A stretch of 64,000 nt of DNA, from assembly GCA_024641705.1 (NCBI GenBank), contig JAHECO010000018.1, positions 1 through 64,000 on the forward strand, written 5' to 3'. Under the pieces are notes generated by a model. It was not told the origin of the DNA and made no database searches. It was given only the letters and a program-made list of their open reading frames with translations. The first letter of the stretch is position 1. Each line of letters starts with the position of its first letter. A program made the position numbers and the translations under genes. This DNA is from Candidatus Kryptoniota bacterium. GTDB taxonomy: Bacteria > Bacteroidota > Ignavibacteria > Kryptoniales > JAKASW01. This document shows, in pieces, positions 50,648 to 60,313 of the stretch.

Positions 50648-52762
50648 ATGAGTAGTGAGGGTAAATCAAATAGAGGGCTGACTTCGGCTTTCGACAAGAA
50701 GATCGTTCTCCAGGCGTTGGCGGATTCGTTCAAGAAACTGGATCCAAGGACACTCGTAAGAAATCCGGTAATGTTTGTCGTCGAGGTGGTGGCGGTAGTC
50801 GCCACTTGTGTCGTCCTGCTGTCGGTAGTCAGCCGTCAGCCGTCGCCTGTCGCGTTCGATTTGCAGATCACTCTCTGGTTGTGGGTCACCGTGCTCTTCG
50901 CGAATTTCGCGGAGGCGATCGCGGAAGGAAGGGGGAAGGCACAGGCCGATGCTCTCCGCAGGGCGAGGTCGGAAACCATCGCCAGGAAGATTGAGAATGG
51001 GAAAGAAATTGAAGTCGGTGCCACGGAACTGTTGAAGGGCGATATAGTCGTATGTGAGGGCGGGGACGTAATCCCGGCGGACGGGCTGGTAATAGAAGGT
51101 ATCGCCAGCGTCGATGAATCCGCCATTACAGGCGAGTCGGCGCCTGTGATTAGGGAGAGCGGCGAGGAAAGAAATGCCGTGACGGGCGGGACAAAAGTGC
51201 TAAGCGATCGCATCGTCATCAGAATAATCGCGGAACCCGGCTCCACGTTTATGGATAAGATCATTTCGCTTGTCGAAGGCGCCAGGCGTCAGAAAACGCC
51301 CAACGAGATCGCTCTGACGATTCTCTTGTCGGCGTTGACGATCGTGTTTCTCCTTGCGGTCGCCACCTTTCCGGCTTTCATGCAGTATGGCGCAAATGCG
51401 TCCGGCATCTCAATCAAAGAATACATTACGCTCCCGATCCTCGCTTCGCTGCTGGTGTGCCTTATCCCGACCACCATTGGCGGGCTCCTCAGTGCGATCG
51501 GAATCAGCGGCATGGACAGGCTCATCCGGAAGAACGTCATTGCTACAAGCGGCCGCGCCGCCGAAGCGGCCGGGGATGTCGATGTGCTCCTGCTCGACAA
51601 GACCGGCACTATTACGCTCGGTAACAGAATGGCGAGTAACTTCATCCCCGCACCCGGAATCCCGGTCGAGCGACTCGCCGATGCGGCCCAGCTCTCGTCG
51701 ATCGCGGACGAAACGCCGGAAGGGAGGTCGATCGTAGTGCTGGCCAAGGAGAAATACGGCCTGAGGGCAAAAGAAGTGCGTGACGTCGATGCTGAGTTTA
51801 TCCCGTTTTCCGCCCAGACCAAGATGAGCGGCGTGGAAATACCGGGAATCGGAGGAAGCCGTCCGCGTTCGATACGGAAAGGATCGGGTGAGGCCATTAA
51901 AAAGTTCGTCACGGATCTCGGAAGAACCTTTCCTCAATCGGTCCAGAAGAGTCTCGAAGAAATTGCCCGGGAGGGTTCTACTCCGCTCGTCGTCGTGGAG
52001 AACGGCGATGTCCTCGGCGTTGTGCAGCTTAAGGATATCGTTAAAGGTGGAATCAAGGAGAGATTCGCGCAGCTGCGCATAATGGGAATCAAGACAGTCA
52101 TGATCACGGGAGACAATACGCTCACCGCGGCAGCGATCGCGGCGGAGGCAGGTGTCGACGACTTCATCGCCGAGGCGAAACCCGAAGACAAACTCGCCCG
52201 CATACGCACGGAACAGGCGAACGGACACCTGGTCGGCATGATCGGCGACGGCACAAACGACGCCCCCGCTCTTGCTCAAGCAGATGTGGGGATTGCTATG
52301 AACAGCGGGACCCAGGCCGCCAGAGAGGCCGGCAACATGGTCGACCTGGACAGCAATCCCACGAAACTGATCGAAGTGGTCGAGACAGGAAAGAAGCTCC
52401 TCATGACGCGGGGTGCGATGACGACATTCAGCATCGCCAACGACGTATCGAAGTACTTCGCCATCATTCCTGCCATGACCGGTACGCTCTATGCCTTCGG
52501 TAAACCGTTTGGCCCGTTATCCGCACTGAACATAATGAGGCTCGGTTCGCCTGAAAGCGCGATCCTGAGCGCTGTAATCTTCAACGCGATAATAATCATT
52601 CTCCTCGTCCCGCTGGCGCTCAAAGGGGTGAAGTACAGGCCCGTCGGCGCGAGCGCTGTCCTGCGCCGCAATCTCTGGATATATGGAGCAGGAGGAATAA
52701 TCGCTCCTTTTATAGGAATAAAGTTGATCGATATGATAGTGAACGTGCTGAGGCTTGTCTGA
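50648..52762 (+). CDS. kdpB: potassium-transporting ATPase subunit B (P-type ATPase)
   Basis: 704 residues, full length. P-type ATPase motifs: ITGESAPV in the actuator domain, the phosphorylation site [10 protein letters not shown] (Asp317), KGSGEAIKK in the nucleotide domain, MITGDN and [19 protein letters not shown]. The transmembrane segment with [15 protein letters not shown] is typical of KdpB. It hydrolyses ATP to drive K+ uptake with KdpA and KdpC. ATG 50648 lies after an inserted repeat, which may weaken coupling to kdpA. Confidence 0.98.
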   Translation: MSSEGKSNRGLTSAFDKKIVLQALADSFKKLDPRTLVRNPVMFVVEVVAVVATCVVLLSVVSRQPSPVAFDLQITLWLWVTVLFANFAEAIAEGRGKAQADALRRARSETIARKIENGKEIEVGATELLKGDIVVCEGGDVIPADGLVIEGIASVDESAITGESAPVIRESGEERNAVTGGTKVLSDRIVIRIIAEPGSTFMDKIISLVEGARRQKTPNEIALTILLSALTIVFLLAVATFPAFMQYGANASGISIKEYITLPILASLLVCLIPTTIGGLLSAIGISGMDRLIRKNVIATSGRAAEAAGDVDVLLLDKTGTITLGNRMASNFIPAPGIPVERLADAAQLSSIADETPEGRSIVVLAKEKYGLRAKEVRDVDAEFIPFSAQTKMSGVEIPGIGGSRPRSIRKGSGEAIKKFVTDLGRTFPQSVQKSLEEIAREGSTPLVVVENGDVLGVVQLKDIVKGGIKERFAQLRIMGIKTVMITGDNTLTAAAIAAEAGVDDFIAEAKPEDKLARIRTEQANGHLVGMIGDGTNDAPALAQADVGIAMNSGTQAAREAGNMVDLDSNPTKLIEVVETGKKLLMTRGAMTTFSIANDVSKYFAIIPAMTGTLYAFGKPFGPLSALNIMRLGSPESAILSAVIFNAIIIILLVPLALKGVKYRPVGASAVLRRNLWIYGAGGIIAPFIGIKLIDMIVNVLRLV

Positions 52763-52770
52763 TGGGACAG

Positions 52771-52800
52771 GGTGAATGGTTAAAGGTGAAAGGTTAAGAG
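52771..52800 (+). repeat. short tandem-like repeat between kdpB and kdpC
   Basis: The sequence alternates the words GGTGAATGGTTAAA, GGTGAAAGGTTAAG, a near-tandem 14-bp unit. It occupies part of the 128-base gap between kdpB and kdpC. Such GGTGAAAGGTTAA words are dispersed in other genomes of this group from memory. No coding role. Confidence 0.45.
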
Positions 52801-52890
52801 GGGAAGCAGATATGTCAGGTAGTCCGAAGAATTGTGAAATCGGTTCTGGAAGATGCCTCCCAGGCAGATACCATACAGGCAAGGAGCGAA

Positions 52891-53478
52891 ATGAAAACGA
52901 CGATCTTACCCGCAATCTATCTCACGTTGGTGATGACCCTTCTAACGGGTTTGTTGTATCCGTTGGCGATGACCGGTATAGCCCAGCTTGTGTTTCCGAA
53001 GCACGCGAACGGAAGCTTGGTAGCTGTTGACGGCCGGGTCGTCGGCTCGGAATTCATCGGCCAGGATTTCAGAAGCAATAAATACTTCTGGTCGCGGCCA
53101 TCGGCCATATTATATGATCCGATTCCTTCCGGTGCGAGTGACTTCGGCCCGACGAGTGACACTTTGAAGAGTCTTGTCGAAGACAGGAAAGCAAATTTCA
53201 TCCGACTCAACCATCTACCTTCGCACACTGCAGTGCCTGCCGAGATGATTTACGCATCGGGGAGCGGGCTGGATCCGGATATCAGCCCGGAGGCCGCGGA
53301 ACTGCAGATCGACAGGGTCGCAAAGGCGAGGGGTTTTAACGCAGAAGAGAGACAGAAACTGATCGACCTGGTGGAGTCGCATATAGAATCACCCGAACTC
53401 GGTCTACTCGGTGAACCAAGGGTAAACGTTCTGCTTTTAAATCTGGCTGTTGACGCCATGAATGTAAGTCGCAAATAA
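52891..53478 (+). CDS. kdpC: potassium-transporting ATPase subunit C
   Basis: 195 residues from ATG 52891, chosen because AAGGAG lies just upstream; an in-frame earlier ATG at 52834 would add a poorly conserved extension. One N-terminal membrane helix (TILPAIYLTLVMTLLTGLLYPL), then the periplasmic domain with VGSEFIGQDF, YFWSRPSA and the C-terminal ASGSGLDPDISPEAAELQ and LGEPRVNVLLLNLAVD motifs. KdpC assembles with KdpB and raises ATP affinity. Confidence 0.97.
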   Translation: MKTTILPAIYLTLVMTLLTGLLYPLAMTGIAQLVFPKHANGSLVAVDGRVVGSEFIGQDFRSNKYFWSRPSAILYDPIPSGASDFGPTSDTLKSLVEDRKANFIRLNHLPSHTAVPAEMIYASGSGLDPDISPEAAELQIDRVAKARGFNAEERQKLIDLVESHIESPELGLLGEPRVNVLLLNLAVDAMNVSRK

Positions 53479-53497
53479 ACTGATTAAATTAAATCGA

Positions 53498-56182
53498 ATG
53501 TCCGACAGAGATTACTCGCGCCCCGATCCTGACGCCCTCCTACGCATTCTGAAAAAAGAGGATGAGAGGAGTGGAAAGGGAAAATTGAAGATCTTCTTCG
53601 GCATGTGTGCGGGGGTTGGAAAGACTTACGCAATGCTCAGCGAGGCCAGGGAAGTCGTAACGAAGGGGACCGACCTCGTGGTTGGGTATGTCGAAACACA
53701 CAACCGTATGGAAACCGCCGAGCTCGTCCTGGGTTTGGAGGTAATTCCTAGGAAGAGAATAGAATACCGGGAGACGGTGCTCGAAGAGATGGACATCGAT
53801 GCAGTGCTGGCGCGCAAACCTAAGGTAGTGCTGGTCGATGAGCTCGCGCATACAAATGCTCCCGGCAGCCGGCACGCCCGTCGCTACCAGGATGTTCTGG
53901 AAATACTCGAGAACGGAATCGACGTCTATACAACGCTGAACGTCCAGCATCTGGAGAGCAGGGCGGATACCGTGGCCCAGATAACGGGCAGCATTGTGCG
54001 AGAGACTGTCCCGGATTCGATATTCGACGCTGCCGAAGAAATCAGAGTGATCGACATTTCACCGGATGAACTCGCGAAACGCCTGCAGGAAGGCAAGGTT
54101 TACACTTCCGAGCGTTCACAGCAAGCCGTGGAGAACTTCTTTAAGAAAGGAAACCTTTCGGCGCTCAGGGAAATGTCGTTGCGCCTGACCGCGGAGCGGG
54201 TCGACAGACAGGTCAGGGAATACAGGCAAGGTCAGAGAACTGCCGCGACCTGGAAGTCAGGACAAAGGCTTATAGCCGCCATCAGTCCGAGCCCCCATTC
54301 CGTCCCGGTTATCAGGTGGGCCAGAAGAGTCTCGCATACGATGGACGCATCCTGGGTTGTGGTCTATGTCGAGCAGGCGGATAAGCTTTCCGAAGAACAG
54401 AGAGAGCAGCTTGCGAAGAACATGAAACTGGCCCGTGAGCTCGGCGCGGAGGTGGTCACAACGTCGGGCGTCAATATCGCCGACAGCCTTATCAGAGTCG
54501 CGCGCGAACAGAACGCAAGCCAGATCCTCGTCGGCAAGCCGGATCGGTTCGTGTTCTCGAGAGCTGCCCGTCTGATCGATGATCTCATGAAGCGAAGCAC
54601 CGATATTGATATCTATATCGTCGGTCAGGAAACCGGCCGGACGAAGAGAAAGATGTCAAGTATACTTCCGAAGCCGCAGTCGACGCCGGTTCACTATCTG
54701 GCCGCATTCGCCTTTGTACTGCTGGCTGCACTGATTTGCTATCCTTTCCAGGATTTCATAGGGTATCGGACCGTATCGTTCATTCTGCTGCTGGTCGTCT
54801 CGCTCCTTCCGCTGCAACTGGGGCCCGGCCCAACCGTTCTTGGAGCGGCGGTCGGAGCGCTTTCCTGGGATTTTCTTTTTATCCCGCCCCGATTCACATT
54901 CTCGATAAACAATCTTGAGGACAGCCTGCTGGCGGCTATGTTCTTTCTTGTCGCGACGGTGACCGGTGTCCTGTCGGCCAGGGTGAGAAAACGGGAGCGA
55001 ATAATCAAGCAACGTGAGGCGCGGACTTCCGCTCTGTTTTTCCTCACAAAAGACCTGTCCTCGGCACATTCACAGGATGAGGTGATACGTACGGCAGTTT
55101 CGAACATCAAGAAGTATTTCGATGCCGATGTCGCTTTCATCCTCGGAGACGCCGAAGGGGAGATGGCTGCCGAGGCCCATGACGCCAGTTCATTCCATCC
55201 CGACTCGAAGGAATACAGTGTGGCGGCGTGGGTGTACTGGAACGAGACGAAGGCGGGAAAGAATACGGACACTCTCCCTTCGGCACAGGCGACTTACTTC
55301 CCGATGTCCGGTCCCAGATACCCGCTCGGTGTCGTCGGCGTGAAACTGAACTATGATACTGACCTGACGATCGATCAGGAAACGCTGCTTGAAAACTTCA
55401 TCTCGCAGATAACTTCCGCAATCGAACGCGAACTCCTGAACGACATCAACAGGAAATCCATTGTCGTTGCGGAATCGGAGCGACTCTACAAGACGCTTTT
55501 CAATTCGATATCGCACGAGTTCCGCACGCCGATAGCCACGATAATGGGAGTTTCAGAAAATCTTCAGCAAGAAAACGGAGTAGCGGGCAGTGCCTCCGGA
55601 CAGGCACATCTAAACGAAATTCGCGTAGCAGCAGAGCGTCTTAATCGACTCGTAGCCAACCTCCTGGACATGACGCGGCTTGAGTCGGGAATGATCCAGC
55701 CGCGACTCGACTGGTGTGATGTAAGGGACATTATCAACCACGCGCTGAAAAACCTGGAGAAGGAGCTCGAAGGACACAAGGTTACAGTCGGCATCGCTGA
55801 TTCCGTTCCGCTTCTGAAGCTGGACTTTGGTCTTATCGAGCAGGCGCTGGCAAACTTGATCCACAATGCCGCTCTGCATACGCCGGCCGGAACAGACATA
55901 AGTATTGATGTGAGTGTCAAGGAAGACAAATGCATCGTAGCCGTATCGGATAACGGGCCAGGCCTCCCTGAAGATGACCTTGACAGGGTGTTCGACAAGT
56001 TCTACCGGGCTTCAAAAGGCAGAACCGGCGGGACAGGGCTCGGCTTGACCATCGCAAAGGGGTTCATCGAAGCGCATCACGGGACTCTCGGTGCGGCGAA
56101 CCGGCCCAAGGGCGGCGCGGAATTTACCGTGAAGCTTCCTCTCTCTACCAGGATCAGCGACCAACCTGGAGGTATCGCTTGA
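53498..56182 (+). CDS. kdpD: Kdp sensor histidine kinase
   Basis: 894 residues, full length. N-terminal KdpD domain with Walker A-like GMCAGVGKT (about 35-43) and DELAHTNAPGSRH; universal-stress-like domain (about 250-380) with RVAREQNASQILVGKPDR; four membrane helices (about 395-500); GAF-like region (about 520-650); HisKA with FNSISHEFRTPIATI (His673); HATPase_c with DNGPGLP and GTGLGLT. It senses K+ limitation and ionic conditions and phosphorylates KdpE. It starts 19 bases after kdpC and its stop overlaps kdpE. Confidence 0.97.
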   Translation: MSDRDYSRPDPDALLRILKKEDERSGKGKLKIFFGMCAGVGKTYAMLSEAREVVTKGTDLVVGYVETHNRMETAELVLGLEVIPRKRIEYRETVLEEMDIDAVLARKPKVVLVDELAHTNAPGSRHARRYQDVLEILENGIDVYTTLNVQHLESRADTVAQITGSIVRETVPDSIFDAAEEIRVIDISPDELAKRLQEGKVYTSERSQQAVENFFKKGNLSALREMSLRLTAERVDRQVREYRQGQRTAATWKSGQRLIAAISPSPHSVPVIRWARRVSHTMDASWVVVYVEQADKLSEEQREQLAKNMKLARELGAEVVTTSGVNIADSLIRVAREQNASQILVGKPDRFVFSRAARLIDDLMKRSTDIDIYIVGQETGRTKRKMSSILPKPQSTPVHYLAAFAFVLLAALICYPFQDFIGYRTVSFILLLVVSLLPLQLGPGPTVLGAAVGALSWDFLFIPPRFTFSINNLEDSLLAAMFFLVATVTGVLSARVRKRERIIKQREARTSALFFLTKDLSSAHSQDEVIRTAVSNIKKYFDADVAFILGDAEGEMAAEAHDASSFHPDSKEYSVAAWVYWNETKAGKNTDTLPSAQATYFPMSGPRYPLGVVGVKLNYDTDLTIDQETLLENFISQITSAIERELLNDINRKSIVVAESERLYKTLFNSISHEFRTPIATIMGVSENLQQENGVAGSASGQAHLNEIRVAAERLNRLVANLLDMTRLESGMIQPRLDWCDVRDIINHALKNLEKELEGHKVTVGIADSVPLLKLDFGLIEQALANLIHNAALHTPAGTDISIDVSVKEDKCIVAVSDNGPGLPEDDLDRVFDKFYRASKGRTGGTGLGLTIAKGFIEAHHGTLGAANRPKGGAEFTVKLPLSTRISDQPGGIA

Positions 56183-56877
56183 GCGGCAGTCCGGTGGTAC
56201 TTGTCATTGACGACGAAGCCCAGATTCGTCGACTTCTCGAGTTGACTCTCGAGTCGAACGGGTATAAAGTGCGCTCGGCAGCTGCCGGAAAGGAGGGCAT
56301 TACGAAGACGGCCTCAGAGCGACCCGAACTTGTAATCCTCGACCTCGGTCTGCCGGATCTCGATGGAGTGGAAGTATTGAAGAAGATCCGGGAATGGTCG
56401 GCTGTACCGGTGCTGGTGCTTTCGGTACGAAGCTCGGAGAACGATATCATCGCTTGCCTGGACGCGGGGGCGGATGACTATCTGACCAAACCGTTCCGCA
56501 CGGGAGAACTTCTCGCGCGCGTCCGCAACGCTCTCCGCCATCGTCCGTCCCTCCAGGAAACGCCGGTGTTTGTGATCCGCGATTTGCAGATAGATCTCTC
56601 CGCGAGAACCGTGAAGAAGGGAAAACAGAATGTCAAGCTTACAGCCACGGAATACGCTCTTATGGTGCTCTTCGTGAGAAATGCCGGAAGGGTCCTGACA
56701 CACAACTACATTCTCGAACAAATCTGGGGGCCAGCGTTTTCGGAGGAATCACAGTACACGAGAGTATACGTCGGGCAGCTCAGAAAGAAAATAGAAGACG
56801 ATCCCGCGGACCCGAAAATAATCATGACTGAATCGGGCATAGGCTACAGGCTTACCACGGAACCTGACAGCATCTGA
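56179..56877 (+). CDS. kdpE: Kdp response regulator (OmpR family)
   Basis: 232 residues from TTG 56179, overlapping the kdpD stop by four bases with GGAGG upstream. Receiver with D11-D12, acceptor D55 in VILDLGLPDLDG and Lys in YLTKPF; winged-helix output domain (about 130-229) with LTATEYALMVLFVRNAGRVL and the VYVGQLRKKIE recognition region. It activates kdp transcription when phosphorylated. As the last gene of kdpFABCDE it is likely autoregulated with the operon. Confidence 0.96.
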   Translation: MSGSPVVLVIDDEAQIRRLLELTLESNGYKVRSAAAGKEGITKTASERPELVILDLGLPDLDGVEVLKKIREWSAVPVLVLSVRSSENDIIACLDAGADDYLTKPFRTGELLARVRNALRHRPSLQETPVFVIRDLQIDLSARTVKKGKQNVKLTATEYALMVLFVRNAGRVLTHNYILEQIWGPAFSEESQYTRVYVGQLRKKIEDDPADPKIIMTESGIGYRLTTEPDSI

Positions 56878-57298
56878 CCATCGTCTTTTGAAGTCCAATA
56901 ATCTTCAGATCCAATCGTACAGGAAAGAGATTGTGATTAAAAGGGCTCCAAGTTCGGGCGTGGCTCCATGCTCGGATGAACTCCCGCCTCCGGCCACTTT
57001 CTGGATTGAAACATGGAGTTGCACACTGAAAAAGCTCCCGGCCATGATTTCCGTCAGGGAGCAAGTCAATTTGAAAAACCAAAGCGATTCCCCTGGTCTT
57101 CTATTTGAATCCCGATCCTGCGAAATCATCACGCCTGGTTGAACAATCTTAAAAAGTTTGTCGAAACAAATTTTGTGTAAAAGGAGAAAACACAATATCT
57201 TAAACGCGTAAATGACCAGGTCTTTTCAAGGGCAAGTTATTTTTCGTTCTCCTGCCTGAAATAGTCTCATCCAGAGAACAGCTTCCAAGGAGGTAGTC
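56878..57298. other. intergenic region upstream of TonB-dependent receptor
   Basis: 421 bases. An 84-codon frame (56888-57142) has no domain and no ribosome binding site. AAGGAGG near 57289 serves the receptor gene. I saw no riboswitch, no terminator and no clear regulator site. Confidence 0.5.
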
Positions 57299-60217
57299 AT
57301 GCTCAAGAGAAATACCGAATTCCAAATACTAAGTATATCTCTGGTATTCTTGTTATCTGCAAATAGCCTTTGGGCTCAGTCGGCAACATTGAGAGGGAAA
57401 GTCATTGATGCGGTAACCAAAGATCCTTTGCCTGGTGCAAACGTCAGAGTTGTCGGAACAAGTATGGGCGCTGCCAGTGACTACGAAGGGAAGTTCACGA
57501 TCAGGGATATCCCGGCCGGTACGTACACCGTCAAGGCTACATACGTCGGATATGAATCGTTCGAGTTAAAAGTGGAAATAACAAAGGGCAAGACAGTTGA
57601 GGAAAAGTTTGAATTAAACCCCGCCGGTGTCCAGGGGCGAGCGGTGACGATTACGGCCCAGGCCAGCGGTCAGAACGAGGCGATCAACCAGCAACTATCG
57701 GCAGCTCAGATCAAGAACGTCGTTTCGCTGGCCCGCATTCAGGAGCTGCCGGATGCCAACGCCGCGGAATCTGTCGCGAGACTCCCGGGCGTTTCACTTA
57801 TCAGGGAAGGAGGAGAGGGATCTGAAGTCGTTATTCGTGGTCTGTCTCCTCAGTATAATGAGATTACCATCGATGGAATGGAACTGCCGGGAAATGTAGT
57901 TTCAAATGATGTCAATGATCAATCGACGTTTGTGGGGGACAGGGCCACGAATCTGAGCATGATTTCTTCGAGTATGCTCGGCGGCATAGAGGTTATCAAA
58001 TCAATTACGCCTGACATGGATGCAGCAGTCCTTGGCGGGGTTGTGAATTTCGGCTTGAGAAAAGCCGTGAAGGGCATGGGTGATAAACCGATGTTTGAGA
58101 TTTCCGCCCAGGATGGTTACAAAGCCATGAAGAACAGCTTTAACGATTACATGTTTGTCGGCTCATACGAGCAGCGATATTTTGAACAGCACCTCGGGCT
58201 GTTTTTGATGGGATCCATGGAGAGACGTAATCTGAGCGCGAACCAACTGGGTGTCTCTTACCAACTTAATGACAAGACGCACGGAGATTTGGGCATACCC
58301 GACCTCACGTCACTGACGCTGACCGATGTATTCAGGATACGTGACCGGAACGGGGTCACGGCCGTATTGGATTACGAGAATTCTCAGACCGACATCGGCT
58401 TCATGAACTTTTTCAGCTCGAGCGATACCAAGCAGACTCCAAGAAACGAAACGATGGCGCCAAACACGAACGATATCTTCTATTCGGCTACGGCCGGTGA
58501 AAACAAGCTGAATGTGATAGCTAATCTACTCAGCATTAAACAGGAGCTTCCCATCTTTCATGTCGACGTAAGACTTTCTCATACATACTCCGAATCCCGC
58601 AATCCCGGAGATTTGTTGTTCCAGTTCTGGCAGGACTACGGCGGCCTGTCGGGAAATATGTCCAAGTTGGCTCCATCGGCTCTTGCGAAATTGGCGCAGC
58701 CGAACGACTCGACCGCTCTGCTGGAAACCATAGATGAGTCCGGAAATTTCTCTCGTGACAGAACATTAACCGGATCTGTTGACTTGCAGACCCAATGGGT
58801 GATTTCTGACCTATTGACGGCGAAATTGAAGTTTGGGGGCATGTATCAATACCGCTACCGCTCATATGAATTTGACTACGGCCACGGAGGAAACATTCAG
58901 CTGGGAGGTGGAAACACAGTCTCAAAAATCTTGACGGCTTATCCCAACTGGCAAACCAGCGGCAGCAGCGTGACGCTGACGAACTTCCTCGATAATTCGT
59001 ACTCGTTTGGGAATTTCCTGAACGGCGATTATACGATATTGTATCCTATGTCCACATACTGGATGAATACTATTTATAATCTTGTCAGGGTTGGGGCATC
59101 CGCCGAAGGTTTCCAGCCTAACCAAACGGCATCTACGCTTTACAACTATCACGGTACGGAGGATAAGAGCGCCGCATACGTGATGACTACCTTCGACGTC
59201 GGAGAAGCCGTCTCGTTTGTGCCTGGAGTTCGATATCAGAACCTGACGACGAGTTATTTTGGCTACAGAGGAGAACAGATCCCAGGTGGATATATGTTGA
59301 AGGATACCACGGTAACGGTCCCTCACGGATTCTGGCTGCCGATGGTACATTTGATCTACAAGCCTTTCTCCTGGATACAAGTACACCTCGCCTATACAAA
59401 CACGCTAAACTATCCGGACTTCAATGCCATTGTGCCGCGGTATAACGTCACGACAAATGCCATTGCCTATAACAATTATCTTCTGAAGCCCGCGACTTCG
59501 GAAAACTACGATGCAGTTGTCTCGTTCTACAACAACGCGCTTGGCCTTTTGACCTTCGACGGATTCAAGAAGACCATCAGGAATCTGGTATTTCCATCCG
59601 CGACCTATGTTACCGATTTGAGCGCGTATCCGGACTTGCCCCAGGGTAAGAATCAGCTTTATTCGTTCAGCACATTCATCAACGATCCCAATCCGGCAGA
59701 TGTCTACGGTATAGAGACCGACTGGCAGACACATTTCTGGTATTTGCCGCAACCGTTCTCTTTTGTGGTGTTCAACATTAACTATACGCACATTTTCTCC
59801 AAGGCCTACTATCCCAAGAGCGAGGTGAATTTCGTCTACAATACCGACGGAACTTTTACGCAGACTGTTGTCGATACGTTTTACGCAACGAGATTACTTA
59901 ATCAACCCGATGACATCCTTAATCTCGCCATCGGAGCTGATTATAAGGGATTCTCCGGAAGGCTCTCACTTCTGTTCCAGAACAACGTTTTCAAGCAACC
60001 CGATTTCTGGATGCAGAACAGGGTCAATTCCGATAAATACATTCGGTGGGATTTGTCAGTCAGGCAGCAGCTACCTTGGTACGGTTTACAACTGTTTCTT
60101 AATCTGAACAATATTACTGGTAGAAACGAGCAGGATGTGAACCAGAAGACTGGGTTCCCGGTCGATATACAGATGTACGGAATGACCGGGGATCTGGGAA
60201 TAAGAGTGAAGCTGTAA
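57299..60217 (+). CDS. TonB-dependent outer-membrane receptor with carboxypeptidase-regulatory-like domain
   Basis: 972 residues with a signal peptide ending SLWAQ. Domain order: carboxypeptidase-regulatory-like beta domain (about 28-112; GKVIDAVTKDPLPGANV, GYESFELKV), plug (about 130-265; ARLPGVSLIREGGEGSEVVI then IRGLSPQYNEITIDG), and a long beta-barrel to the C-terminus (GDLGIRVKL). AAGGAGG precedes ATG 57299. It takes up a ligand in a TonB/ExbB-energised manner. No SusD-like partner or TonB gene is nearby, so the substrate is open. It faces an NtrY/NtrC-like pair on the other strand, which may regulate it. Confidence 0.93.
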   Translation: MLKRNTEFQILSISLVFLLSANSLWAQSATLRGKVIDAVTKDPLPGANVRVVGTSMGAASDYEGKFTIRDIPAGTYTVKATYVGYESFELKVEITKGKTVEEKFELNPAGVQGRAVTITAQASGQNEAINQQLSAAQIKNVVSLARIQELPDANAAESVARLPGVSLIREGGEGSEVVIRGLSPQYNEITIDGMELPGNVVSNDVNDQSTFVGDRATNLSMISSSMLGGIEVIKSITPDMDAAVLGGVVNFGLRKAVKGMGDKPMFEISAQDGYKAMKNSFNDYMFVGSYEQRYFEQHLGLFLMGSMERRNLSANQLGVSYQLNDKTHGDLGIPDLTSLTLTDVFRIRDRNGVTAVLDYENSQTDIGFMNFFSSSDTKQTPRNETMAPNTNDIFYSATAGENKLNVIANLLSIKQELPIFHVDVRLSHTYSESRNPGDLLFQFWQDYGGLSGNMSKLAPSALAKLAQPNDSTALLETIDESGNFSRDRTLTGSVDLQTQWVISDLLTAKLKFGGMYQYRYRSYEFDYGHGGNIQLGGGNTVSKILTAYPNWQTSGSSVTLTNFLDNSYSFGNFLNGDYTILYPMSTYWMNTIYNLVRVGASAEGFQPNQTASTLYNYHGTEDKSAAYVMTTFDVGEAVSFVPGVRYQNLTTSYFGYRGEQIPGGYMLKDTTVTVPHGFWLPMVHLIYKPFSWIQVHLAYTNTLNYPDFNAIVPRYNVTTNAIAYNNYLLKPATSENYDAVVSFYNNALGLLTFDGFKKTIRNLVFPSATYVTDLSAYPDLPQGKNQLYSFSTFINDPNPADVYGIETDWQTHFWYLPQPFSFVVFNINYTHIFSKAYYPKSEVNFVYNTDGTFTQTVVDTFYATRLLNQPDDILNLAIGADYKGFSGRLSLLFQNNVFKQPDFWMQNRVNSDKYIRWDLSVRQQLPWYGLQLFLNLNNITGRNEQDVNQKTGFPVDIQMYGMTGDLGIRVKL

Positions 60218-60313
60218 TTCAATCGACGTGCCCTGCGGACGCGGGCCCGATGCGGTGCCGGCGGCTTACATCTTGATCTGTCCCGGCCTTTGTGACGCGC
60301 AAGGGTAGCGCTG